From Calothrix sp. PCC 7507 (GTDB lineage: Bacteria > Cyanobacteriota > Cyanobacteriia > Cyanobacteriales > Nostocaceae): a stretch of DNA of 64,000 nucleotides. Both the position numbers and the translations under genes were made by a program. The stretch spans positions 3,408,001 through 3,472,000 of the forward strand of contig NC_019682.1 in NCBI RefSeq assembly GCF_000316575.1, written 5' to 3'. Under the pieces are notes generated by a model, which saw only the letters and a program-made list of their open reading frames with translations, was not told the DNA's origin and searched no databases. Below, piece after piece: positions 50,272 through 58,372 of the stretch; position 1 is the first letter of the stretch; each line of letters opens with the position of its first letter.

Positions 50272-52344
50272 ATGACTAATCGCCTTGCTAAAGCTCAGAG
50301 TCTCTATCTCCGCAAACACGCTGAAAACCCGATTGATTGGTGGTCTTGGTGTGATGAAGCACTCGCAACTGCAAAGGCCGATAATAAGCCGATTTTTCTG
50401 TCTATTGGTTATTCTAGTTGCCATTGGTGTACTGTCATGGAGGGCGAGGCTTTTTCTGATTTAGCGATCGCTCAGTACATGAATACTAATTTCTTGCCCA
50501 TCAAGGTAGACCGGGAAGAAAGGCCAGACCTCGATAGCATTTACATGCAGGCTTTGCAGATGATGAATGGTCAAGGGGGTTGGCCTTTAAATGTCTTTCT
50601 TTCACCAGAAGATTTAGTGCCATTTTACGCGGGGACTTATTTCCCTTTGGAGCCGCGCTACGGTCGTCCTGGATTTTTGCAAGTGCTGCAAGCGATTCGC
50701 CGCTATTACGATACAGAAACGGAGGACTTGCGTCAACGCAAAGCAGTGATTGTGGAATCGCTCCTCACCTCTGCGGTATTGCAAGATGGCAGCACACAAG
50801 ATATACAGGAAAATGAATTACTCCGCCAAGGTTGGGAAACTTGCACGGGTGTTATTACTCCTCATCAACAGGGTAATAGTTTTCCGATGATTCCCTATGC
50901 AGAATTAGCACTCCGGGGAACCCGGTTCAATTTTGCATCCCACTATGATGGCAAACAAATTTGTCAGCAACGGGGACTAGATTTAGCCTTGGGTGGAATT
51001 TATGATCATGTGGGGGGAGGCTTTCATCGCTACACTGTTGATCCCACGTGGACAGTTCCCCACTTTGAAAAGATGCTCTACGACAATGGGCAAATTGTCG
51101 AGTATCTGGCGAATTTATGGAGTGCAGGAGTTCAAGAGCCGGCGTTTGCAAGGGCGATCGCTAAAACTGTAGAATGGCTGCAGCGGGAAATGACTGCACC
51201 AGCAGGTTATTTCTATGCGGCTCAAGATGCCGATAGTTTTATTAACCCCACTGCAGTAGAACCAGAGGAAGGCGCTTTTTACGTCTGGACTTACAGCGAA
51301 CTCGCAAAATTGCTCACTCCCGAAGAACTAACAGAATTACAGCAGCAGTTTACAGTTACGCCTCATGGTAACTTTGAAAGTAAGAATGTGCTACAAAGGC
51401 TACACTCAGGAGAGTTGAGCAAAACCCTAGAAAAAGCTTTGGGTAAGTTATTTAAGGCTCGTTACGGTATAACGCCTGAATCACTTGATACTTTTCCTCC
51501 AGCCAGCAACAATCAGGAAGCCAAAACCAACAATTGGCCGGGACGCATTCCCTCGGTGACGGACACAAAGATGATTGTCGCCTGGAATAGCTTGATGATT
51601 TCTGGGTTAGCCAGGGCATCTGGGGTATTTCAACAGCCGTTATACTTGCAAATAGCTGCAAGGGCAGCAAATTTCATCTGGGATAATCAGTTTGTAGATG
51701 GGCGCTTTCACAGACTGAATTATGTAGGTCAACCAAATGTTCTAGCTCAATCTGAAGATTACGCTTTGTTTATTAAAGCGCTGCTAGATTTACACCAAGC
51801 TACGCTCTTAATCGGCAATGAGTCTGCCTCATTTTGGTTAGAAAAAGCGATCGCTCTCCAAGATGAATTTGACGCATATCTTTGGAGTGTAGAATTAGGT
51901 GGCTACTACAACGCCTCAATTGATGCTAGTCAAGATTTAATCGTGCGGGAACGCAGTTATGCAGATAATGCTACACCATCAGCTAACGGAGTAGCGATCG
52001 CTAATCTTGTCCGTCTCACCTTACTCACTGACAATTTACATTATTTAGATTTAGCTGAACAAGGGTTAAAAGCTTTTAAAACTGTCATGAGTCGCTCCCC
52101 TCAAGCTTGTCCCAGTTTATTTACAGCTTTGGATTGGTATCGTAACTGCACCTTAATTTGCAGCACCACTGAGCAAATTAACCCTCTCATCCCCCAATAT
52201 CTACCATCTGCCATGTTTACCATTGTGGCTAATTTACCAGAAGGCAGTATCGGCTTAGTATGCCAAGGTTTAAAATGTCTAGCACCTGCAGAAAGTGTAG
52301 AGCATTTATTACAGCAAGTGCAGCAAAGTCAAACTAGAGCGTGA
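50272..52344 (+). CDS. DUF255 thioredoxin-fold protein (YyaL/SPATA20-like)
   Basis: The 690-residue protein has an N-terminal thioredoxin-like DUF255 domain (NPIDWWSWCDEAL; IGYSSCHWCTVME with the CHWC motif; VDREERPDLDSIYM). A six-hairpin (alpha/alpha)6 domain follows, like N-acylglucosamine 2-epimerases (GGIYDHVGGGFHRYTVDPTW; HFEKMLYDNGQ). The family is widespread and its biochemical function unsettled. The ATG start gives MTNRLAKAQSLYLRKHAENP, as in other members. Complete. Confidence 0.93.
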   Translation: MTNRLAKAQSLYLRKHAENPIDWWSWCDEALATAKADNKPIFLSIGYSSCHWCTVMEGEAFSDLAIAQYMNTNFLPIKVDREERPDLDSIYMQALQMMNGQGGWPLNVFLSPEDLVPFYAGTYFPLEPRYGRPGFLQVLQAIRRYYDTETEDLRQRKAVIVESLLTSAVLQDGSTQDIQENELLRQGWETCTGVITPHQQGNSFPMIPYAELALRGTRFNFASHYDGKQICQQRGLDLALGGIYDHVGGGFHRYTVDPTWTVPHFEKMLYDNGQIVEYLANLWSAGVQEPAFARAIAKTVEWLQREMTAPAGYFYAAQDADSFINPTAVEPEEGAFYVWTYSELAKLLTPEELTELQQQFTVTPHGNFESKNVLQRLHSGELSKTLEKALGKLFKARYGITPESLDTFPPASNNQEAKTNNWPGRIPSVTDTKMIVAWNSLMISGLARASGVFQQPLYLQIAARAANFIWDNQFVDGRFHRLNYVGQPNVLAQSEDYALFIKALLDLHQATLLIGNESASFWLEKAIALQDEFDAYLWSVELGGYYNASIDASQDLIVRERSYADNATPSANGVAIANLVRLTLLTDNLHYLDLAEQGLKAFKTVMSRSPQACPSLFTALDWYRNCTLICSTTEQINPLIPQYLPSAMFTIVANLPEGSIGLVCQGLKCLAPAESVEHLLQQVQQSQTRA

Positions 52345-52426
52345 GTAAGGGATTGGGGACTGGGTATTGGCGACTGGGGATTGGGTATGAGGGAGTAATA
52401 ACTAAATGACTCTTGACAAATAACCA

Positions 52427-53113
52427 ATGACCAATGACAAATTAACAACCATTATCTTAGCTGGTGGTAAAAGTTCTCGCATGGGAAGGGATAAAGCGCT
52501 GATTCCCATTCAAGGAGTGCCATTATTACAGCGGGTTTGTAGCATTGCTGAAGCTGTCACCGATAAAGTTTATGTAGTCACTCCCTGGCCAGAACGCTAT
52601 CAACACCTAATTTTACCTCGTTGCCAATTTATCCAAGAAATACCTTTTTCTCCCTCATCTCCCCCTTCTCAAGGGCCACTGGTAGGGTTTGCTCAAGGAC
52701 TAGCGAAAGTACAAACAGAATGGGTGCTGCTGCTAGCTTGTGATTTACCAAAGTTGCGGGTGGAAGTTCTGCGAGAATGGATAGCTGGACTAGATAGCGT
52801 GGAAGAAGAAGCGATACCTTCTCTTCTCCTGTCGGAGACGCTACGCGTAGCTTGCTTCCCCGTAGGGGTACGAGAGGCTCCGCCAACGGCACGCAAGGAC
52901 GCGATCGCTGCTTTGGCTCATAATACTAAAGGATGGGAACCCCTGTGTGGTTTCTATCGCCAGCGCTGCTTACCCCAACTTTTAGAGTTTATCAATCAAG
53001 GGGGGCGATCGTTTCAGCAGTGGTTAAAGCAACATCCTGTACAAGTTTTGCCGTTGCTAGAACCAGAAATGCTGTTTAACTGCAACACACCAGAAGATTT
53101 AGCAATGAACTAA
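52427..53113 (+). CDS. mobA: Molybdenum cofactor guanylyltransferase with in-frame repeat insertion
   Basis: This 228-residue enzyme attaches GMP to molybdopterin. It has LAGGKSSRMGRDKAL (nucleotide site), VYVVTPWPERY, GPLVGFAQGLAKVQTEWVLLLACDLP and the C-terminal CNTPEDL. Between DSVEEEAI and DAIAAL is an unusual stretch (residues ~132-158) encoded by 52823-52896, which contains CTACGCGTAG and other dispersed-repeat sequence, so an element has inserted in frame. It probably sits in a surface loop after the Asp motif. The ATG lies inside a TGACCAA heptamer repeat. No moeA or moaA is adjacent. Confidence 0.92.
   Translation: MTNDKLTTIILAGGKSSRMGRDKALIPIQGVPLLQRVCSIAEAVTDKVYVVTPWPERYQHLILPRCQFIQEIPFSPSSPPSQGPLVGFAQGLAKVQTEWVLLLACDLPKLRVEVLREWIAGLDSVEEEAIPSLLLSETLRVACFPVGVREAPPTARKDAIAALAHNTKGWEPLCGFYRQRCLPQLLEFINQGGRSFQQWLKQHPVQVLPLLEPEMLFNCNTPEDLAMN
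52823..52896. repeat. Dispersed repeat inserted in mobA coding sequence
   Basis: The stretch contains GGAGACGCTACGCGTAGC, CCCCGTAGGGGTACGAGAGG and related words also seen outside genes (e.g. the TAGCGTCTCGCAGAGAAG sequences near 30686 and 55008). It extends MobA by about 25 residues without breaking the frame. Confidence 0.75.
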
Positions 53114-53604
53114 CTTTAGCTAACCTCAATATCAGAAATATTTTTCATGCCTATTGTCAAAAAGCACATAATATGTGTGAAAAATATTATTTTAACTAGC
53201 AATACACTAAAACAACGTATCTTCGTTTGTCACCTTGAAAGGGCTAGTCCTAATACTTTATCCATTCTGATTTCAGTCATGGAATATTAACAATAGAAAT
53301 CGGGAATATCTGAATATTTGTTATGCAGTAAACAATACTTTATGAGTAAATTAACCTATATTAAATAAATAATTCTCAATAAACCTTGTATAGTTCTAGG
53401 CGAGAAGCACAGTTAGATATTCCCTGAAGGATTTTGATTTGTGTTTTTACTCGCCTTTTTTATATCTTCCCTGAAAAACAATTACTCTATATATAATTAC
53501 GCCCTCATACCACAATATCGGTCATTTCATCTCAAAATCTTTTGCAGAGGCGCAAATTTTTGCCTCTACTCTCCTAACATCCCCAACCATGAAGGAATTT
53601 TAGT
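53114..53604. other. Intergenic region before the FecB-type lipoprotein
   Basis: It is AT-rich and contains the hairpin at 53398-53461. No gene found. AAGGA at 53592 is the ribosome site of the downstream gene. Confidence 0.5.
53398..53461 (+). terminator. Rho-independent-like hairpin in leader
   Basis: AGGCGAG (53398-53404) pairs with CTCGCCT (53450-53456), followed by a T-run (TTTTTT). The 45-nt loop is unusually long for a terminator, so it may be the end of a small RNA or an attenuator in the leader of the gene at 53605. Confidence 0.5.
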
Positions 53605-54528
53605 ATGTATCGTCGTTGGATATTATCTGCTTTCACACTTTTATTGAGTATTTTTTTAGTTGCTTGTACTACTGCAACTACTCAACAGCCACAGTCAAAA
53701 ATAGCAAATAGTAATGAGTCGTCTAAGATAAACTCTCAGCAGACACCAAAAGAATCGGCTAAAAGAGTTGTCGCGCTTTCTTCACTTTCTGCTGATATTA
53801 TCTCTCAACTTGATCAAACTAAACTCGTGGGTATTAGTGGTAGTCGATTATTTAAGGATGATCCAAAATTTAAAGATATTCCTCGTGTTAGTGAAGGTCA
53901 AAGTCCACCTAACTTAGAAAAAATTGTCGCGCTAAAACCAGATTTAGTCATCGGTGCAGAAGGTTTTTCTAACCAACCAATTCAAAAACTCCAGCAGCTA
54001 GGAATCTCTACTTTTCTTACCCAAGTGAAAAAATGGGAATCGCTAGAAGAACTAACCAAAAAACTCGCAAAGTTAATTGATGCTGATCCTCAAGCTTTAT
54101 TAAATCGCTATCAAACTTTCTTACCAGATAAGCCAACTCAAAGTCCTTCGACTCTGGTATTGGTCAGTCGTCAACCAATTTTAGCACCTAATAAAAACAG
54201 TTGGGCTGGGGATTTACTGACAAAATTTCAGGCAAAAAATCTAGTTGCAGAATTACAAGGGAATAACCCCATCGGTGGGTACGTGACGCTTTCAGCCGAG
54301 AAAGTTTTAGAAGCCAATCCAGAGGTGATAATTGTAGTTCAGCCTCCACAAGGTGGTTCAGAAACAGAGCTTTTAGAGTCTTTTAAAAAAGAAGCTTTTT
54401 GGCAGCAACTACAAGCGACTAAAAATAATCGCGTTTATGCTTTTGACTATTATGGTCTTGTGAATGCAGGCAGTATAGATGCTATTGAAAAAGCTTGCCA
54501 AAATTTAAAGCAGGCTTTGTCTAAATGA
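53605..54528 (+). CDS. FecB-type ABC transporter substrate-binding lipoprotein
   Basis: The 307-residue lipoprotein has a signal peptide with lipobox (LLLSIFLVAC), a Ser/Gln/Asn-rich linker, and a class III periplasmic binding fold (RVVALSSLSADIISQLDQTKLVGISG; IVALKPDLVIGAEGF; NPEVIIVVQPPQGG). This family binds siderophore-iron, haem or B12. No permease (FecCD) or ATPase gene adjoins, but the FTR1-based iron genes and a cobalt transporter lie downstream. ATG with AAGGA 8 nt upstream. The stop is fused to a miniature element at 54529. Confidence 0.88.
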   Translation: MYRRWILSAFTLLLSIFLVACTTATTQQPQSKIANSNESSKINSQQTPKESAKRVVALSSLSADIISQLDQTKLVGISGSRLFKDDPKFKDIPRVSEGQSPPNLEKIVALKPDLVIGAEGFSNQPIQKLQQLGISTFLTQVKKWESLEELTKKLAKLIDADPQALLNRYQTFLPDKPTQSPSTLVLVSRQPILAPNKNSWAGDLLTKFQAKNLVAELQGNNPIGGYVTLSAEKVLEANPEVIIVVQPPQGGSETELLESFKKEAFWQQLQATKNNRVYAFDYYGLVNAGSIDAIEKACQNLKQALSK

Positions 54529-54847
54529 TATAGCGGTTTTCAGATCAGTGAGGTACAGGTTTAAATTGCAAAGCCTGTGGGGGTGGGGTTTCCCCTATAC
54601 GTGTCAACTTAAGCTACAGATGGCTTATTTTTTCGCTTCTACACTCGCCCAGAAATTAATTTCCGGGCTGATAGGCAAAGTTTACTCAAGTAAACTGGGG
54701 ATAAGTGAGAATTTTTAGTAATCTTGAGATTACTTTTGTTATTAGACTCAGAATTCATTCTGAGGCGGGACAAGGGTTTCGCGTTAAGTTGACACTAATG
54801 GGTTTCCCCGCCCTCTACTGTATTGCATCCGACCAAAAACTGCTATA
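54529..54847. repeat. TATAGCGG miniature element interrupted by a second insertion
   Basis: It begins TATAGCGGTTTTCAGATCAG and ends ACTGCTATA; with 54596-54809 removed, what remains (~105 bp) matches the reverse complement of 56404-56508 (GTGAGGTACAG, AAATTGCAAAGCCTGT, CCGCCCTC...GCATCCGA). The outer element ends in TA on both sides, as for TA-targeting elements. The block inserted at 54596-54799 is listed separately. Confidence 0.8.
54596..54799. repeat. Inner inserted element with inverted ends and ~10-bp duplication
   Basis: GTGTCAACTTAA (54601-54612) and TTAAGTTGACAC (54784-54795) are perfect 12-bp inverted repeats near the ends of a 204-bp insert. It is flanked by GGGTTTCCCC at 54586-54595 and 54800-54809, best read as a target duplication inside the host element. 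Non-coding. Confidence 0.75.
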
Positions 54848-55046
54848 ATTCAGTGCTGTTTAGTTAAGCGCGAAATCCTTGGCTTTATCAAAGGAGGCGA
54901 TCGCTTTTAATTTGAGTTTGTGTTTTCAGGATCATAATCAACACAAAGAAATAAAGCAGTTAGAGTACTCCAAGTAAAAAAATGCCCAGTTGTCATTGCG
55001 AGCGTTAGCGTCTCGCAGAGAAGCGAAGCAATCGCAGGGGTTGGGA

Positions 55047-55295
55047 TTACTTCGCTTTTTCAGGATTCAAGTTAATTGCAATTTGCAGATTTTCAATTGC
55101 TTGTTCAATATTACCTTGAAGGGAGTAACAACAAGCTTTGTTATGGATAGCACTGTCATCATCAGGTTGAAATTCCAAAGCTTTGTCATAGGCGGCGCTC
55201 GCTTCTTCATTGCGTCCTAAATTCCATAGTGCAATCCCCCAAAAGAACCAAACTTCGTCTTTATCAGGTTTAAATTCCAAATCTTTGGAGAATCA
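55047..55295 (-). pseudogene. TPR protein remnant
   Basis: The frame encodes about two tetratricopeptide repeats (WFFWGIALWNLGRNEEASAAYDKAL; AIHNKACCYSLQGNIEQAIENL), a typical fragment of long Nostoc TPR proteins. There is no ATG in frame and an in-frame stop precedes DLEFKPDKDE by a few codons, so the 5' part of the original gene is lost. A TTG at 55280 could give a 77-residue peptide, but a decayed gene is more likely. Dispersed-repeat sequence follows its stop. Confidence 0.65.
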
Positions 55296-55357
55296 CATTG
55301 GTGCTATTTGGTATTTCATCCATTACTACAACGCATCATTACTTGTGTAGCACTACC

Positions 55358-56326
55358 TTAATCTTTTATAGGGCTAATTGGTTTTCGAGCCGAGCGGATA
55401 TTATTTCCAGTTGCAGGAGAACCACCGCTAATACTGCGGAAATAAGTAAATCCAATAGTTAGCAAAAATACAACGTATCCTACGGCTTGCACAAGATAGA
55501 GGTGCTGTCTATAGCCAAACAAAGATTTGAGAATAATGCCGGGGAACTGTTCATCTGGCAAGATTGAGGAAGTATTCCAAACCATTGGCCCCAAAATGCA
55601 AGAGTGAACTCTAGTAAAGCGTTCGTAATAGAAACAAAGACTTTCTGTAGCACGACTGCTGAGAGCAAGGTTAGCTAAACCTTCGTCAAAATTTTGTAAT
55701 GCTGAAACTACCAATCCAGCAACAATTAATACTAATAAAGCGCCCATCACTTGAAAAAACTGGCGGAGATTAATCTTCACACCCCATTTAAATAGCAATA
55801 TGCCAATACCTGCTGCTGCTGCTAACCCAGTAATAGCACCAAACGCAGGCATAAACCCTTGTTGAAAATTAGCAGCAACGAATAAAACAGTTTCAAAACC
55901 TTCACGGAGGACGGCAACTAAAATTAAAGTAAAAACGCCCCAGCCAGCATGAGAGTTTTGTGTTAGTGCTTCTGTAATAGATCCCTCAACTGTAGCTTTC
56001 ATGAATCTGGCTTGTTTAGTCATCCAGATTAGCATCCAACTGAGCATGGCAATGGCTAACACGCCAAATATACCTTCTAACCCTGGCTCAACCACGGAGG
56101 TATATTGAGGATTCACTGCCCCTAATGCTTTAATAATGACGCTGAATAGCATACCTATCAACGCACTGACAACAATCCCCACAACGACACCAGCATATAC
56201 CCAAGAATTCAGTCGGGATTGTTTGGCTTTTTTTAACAACGCTAGGACAATACCAACAACAAGGGCTGCTTCTACTCCTTCTCGGAGTGTAATCACAAAA
56301 GTAGGTAAGGCAGTACTAAAATTCAT
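55358..56326 (-). CDS. FTR1-family high-affinity iron permease
   Basis: The 322-residue, seven-helix protein has the two REGxE iron-relay motifs, REGVE at 15-19 and REGFE at 141-145, as in yeast Ftr1 and bacterial EfeU. Such permeases take Fe3+ produced by a partner ferroxidase. The partner is probably the multicopper oxidase encoded ~2 kb upstream on the same strand, with the ferritin-like protein and the HHH lipoprotein between them. A TATAGCGG miniature element sits just upstream of the start. Confidence 0.93.
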   Translation of the reverse strand: MNFSTALPTFVITLREGVEAALVVGIVLALLKKAKQSRLNSWVYAGVVVGIVVSALIGMLFSVIIKALGAVNPQYTSVVEPGLEGIFGVLAIAMLSWMLIWMTKQARFMKATVEGSITEALTQNSHAGWGVFTLILVAVLREGFETVLFVAANFQQGFMPAFGAITGLAAAAGIGILLFKWGVKINLRQFFQVMGALLVLIVAGLVVSALQNFDEGLANLALSSRATESLCFYYERFTRVHSCILGPMVWNTSSILPDEQFPGIILKSLFGYRQHLYLVQAVGYVVFLLTIGFTYFRSISGGSPATGNNIRSARKPISPIKD

Positions 56327-56403
56327 TTTTTGTCATTTGTTATTTGTCATTTGTTATTTGTCATTAGTCATTTGTCATTTACTAAGGACTTATGACTAAT
56401 GAC

Positions 56404-56508
56404 TATAGCGGTTCTCGTTCGGATGCCATACAATCGAGGGCGGGAAAACCCCGCCCCTACAGGCTTTGCAATTGAAAACTGTACCTCACTGATCTGAAAA
56501 CCGCTATA
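56404..56508. repeat. TATAGCGG miniature element (uninterrupted copy)
   Basis: The 105-bp element begins TATAGCGGTTCTCG and ends AAAACCGCTATA, with GGGCGGG-AAAA-CCCCGCCC as its central hairpin. It is the intact counterpart, in opposite orientation, of the interrupted copy at 54529-54847. It lies between the FTR1 and ferritin-like genes. Confidence 0.85.
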
Positions 56509-56515
56509 CTGACTA

Positions 56516-56950
56516 TTAACTGAAATCGCGTAACATTTTTTTCAGTTCGAGATTATGCATTTCTTCTTGACCAATCATGCCACGGGCAAATTCTTCAAGA
56601 TAAATACTGGCATTAGTGACCGTATCTAGCAGATTTTTATACAAATCGAGTGCTTTCTTTTCATGAGATAAGCTTTCTGCCAATATATCCTTGACTGAAT
56701 GCTGGAAAGTCTCTTCCATTGGGGCAATTCTGAGGGAGGGATGCCCTTCTAAACCTGTGAGAATTTCTCCTACTTGTTGGGCGTGGAGTAGAGACTCGCT
56801 GGCTTGCGCTTTGAAGAAAGCCACAATGGGAATACGGTTTGGTCCTGTCACCATCAGGGAATAATGCGTATAACGCACTACTCCTGCTAGTTCAAATTCC
56901 ATGATGGCGTTCAATAAATCGATGGTCTTTTTGTGGTCAAGGTCTTGCAT
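56516..56950 (-). CDS. Ferritin-like (bacterioferritin-type) protein
   Basis: This 144-residue four-helix protein carries the diiron ligand pattern: MEFELAGVVRYTHY (Glu), ASESLLHAQQVGE (Glu...His), SHEKKALDLYKNL and GQEEMHNLELKK (Glu and His). It could oxidise and store iron, or shed it to other proteins. It has no targeting signal. It lies beside FTR1 on the same strand, fitting intracellular iron handling after uptake. Whether it forms a 24-mer or a smaller oligomer is not known. Confidence 0.85.
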   Translation of the reverse strand: MQDLDHKKTIDLLNAIMEFELAGVVRYTHYSLMVTGPNRIPIVAFFKAQASESLLHAQQVGEILTGLEGHPSLRIAPMEETFQHSVKDILAESLSHEKKALDLYKNLLDTVTNASIYLEEFARGMIGQEEMHNLELKKMLRDFS

Positions 56951-57124
56951 CAGTTGTTAATTAAAATTATGAAGGTCGAGAGATGAGTAATTAGTTAGAA
57001 GTTAGAAGTTATACTCCTTTGAGGTGTTGAAATCTCAAATTATATTTACTTTTAACTCTGACTATCTTTTCAATTCTTACTCATTTTCTACTCTTAACTC
57101 TGTACCTCCAATCACTTCAGATTG

Positions 57125-58168
57125 CTATTTCTGTGCTTTAGTGCTGGATTCATCAATTACTTTTTGAGAGTTTTGCTCAATGGTTTTCACCAGCTTGGTA
57201 ACATCCTCAGGTGTCTTGACTGGTTTGGCTGGTGGTACAGCAGCAGGCCAAACTTTTGTCAAGTCAGCTAGACTAGTCTCGATCGCTTTATGTGCTTCGG
57301 GATCTGCTTGGGATACTTGGCTAGAAATCCCTTGATATAATTCATTGACGTAGGTGACGAAGCCGCGAGAGTCTTGATATTCAATGGCGGCGGCAATTTT
57401 GCCATTGGCGATCGCTGCGCCATATTCAGAGTTTGCTGCATCTAGTAACCCGTTAATCACCTGCAGCACAAATCCTGGTTTCGAGCGTTGAGATGTAGGT
57501 AAAGCGGCGATCGCTCCATCAACTGCTTGCACTGAAGCCACAAAGTCAGTTTTGACTTTAGCATTCTTGGGATTAGATTTTACTAAATCTTGTAAACCCA
57601 CTAAAGTTGTTTTGAATTCTTTAACTTTGCGCTCATTTAACTGCTCTTCAACATCAACATAAATCTCCTCAACAGGGTGTCCTATATGAGGTTCTGCTTG
57701 TTTTGGCTGATTTTGATCCAGTAGTTCTTTTGCTACCAAAAGATGCCCTTTCATTAAGCCTAATTTGGTTGCATAGTCAACATCTTTGGCTTCACCTTGA
57801 AGTTTTACTTCTTGGATAGATACTTGGTCTTTAATTTGGTCAAACTGTTCTTGTGTAATTACTTTTTTTGTTACCAAATCCTCTGGACTACCATAAGGAC
57901 GATTAGCCTGAATTTTGTTTGATAATGCTGGGACTCCTAACTTGGCTTCAAACTTATCTAACTCTGACAAAATAGCAGTGTTAATGTTAATTTTTGGTTT
58001 GCCACCGTGACCACTGTGACTTTGCTGACTGACTGCTTCTGTACCCTGGGGTTTAGAACTCGCTCCTGGTGCGGATGGATTCTCGGCGGTTGGCGTACTA
58101 CTACAGCTAGTGAGAGTAACTATTGCAGCGGTAGCAATAGTTAAACAAATATAACCAATTGATTTCAT
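57125..58168 (-). CDS. Helix-hairpin-helix lipoprotein, probable metal-handling partner of FTR1
   Basis: The ~347-residue lipoprotein has a lipobox (AAIVTLTSC) and a His/Gly-rich segment (SQQSHSGHGG). A ComEA-like helix-hairpin-helix region follows (KININTAILSELDKFEAK...GSPEDLVTKKVI), then a helical domain with GLMKGHLLVAKELL and EPHIGHPVEEIYVDVEEQL that carries possible metal ligands (His, Glu). The C-terminal domain recalls the imelysin/EfeO-type helical bundle. With FTR1 and a multicopper oxidase nearby, an EfeO-like role in delivering iron is a reasonable inference. Start ATG 58168 has AGGAG 6 nt upstream. Confidence 0.75.
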   Translation of the reverse strand: MKSIGYICLTIATAAIVTLTSCSSTPTAENPSAPGASSKPQGTEAVSQQSHSGHGGKPKININTAILSELDKFEAKLGVPALSNKIQANRPYGSPEDLVTKKVITQEQFDQIKDQVSIQEVKLQGEAKDVDYATKLGLMKGHLLVAKELLDQNQPKQAEPHIGHPVEEIYVDVEEQLNERKVKEFKTTLVGLQDLVKSNPKNAKVKTDFVASVQAVDGAIAALPTSQRSKPGFVLQVINGLLDAANSEYGAAIANGKIAAAIEYQDSRGFVTYVNELYQGISSQVSQADPEAHKAIETSLADLTKVWPAAVPPAKPVKTPEDVTKLVKTIEQNSQKVIDESSTKAQK

Positions 58169-58372
58169 TTTCGCTCCTAGCACAACTTAAAGGTATTAAC
58201 TAAAACACTTCTAGCTACTATCAGCAGTAGGTTTGACGCCGTGTCATATATTTTACTGTTTCATATAATGACATTTTTTATCAACTAGTTTTTAACATTT
58301 TTACGAGAATTTAATAATTTTTTTCAATTTATGCAGAAGGAATTGGGATTTATTGCTTATTACCTTGATTAC

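Noticed and set aside
55047-55280. Functional 77-residue TPR protein
   Set aside because: Only a TTG start is available, and the repeat sequence is cut at its N-terminal side by an in-frame stop.
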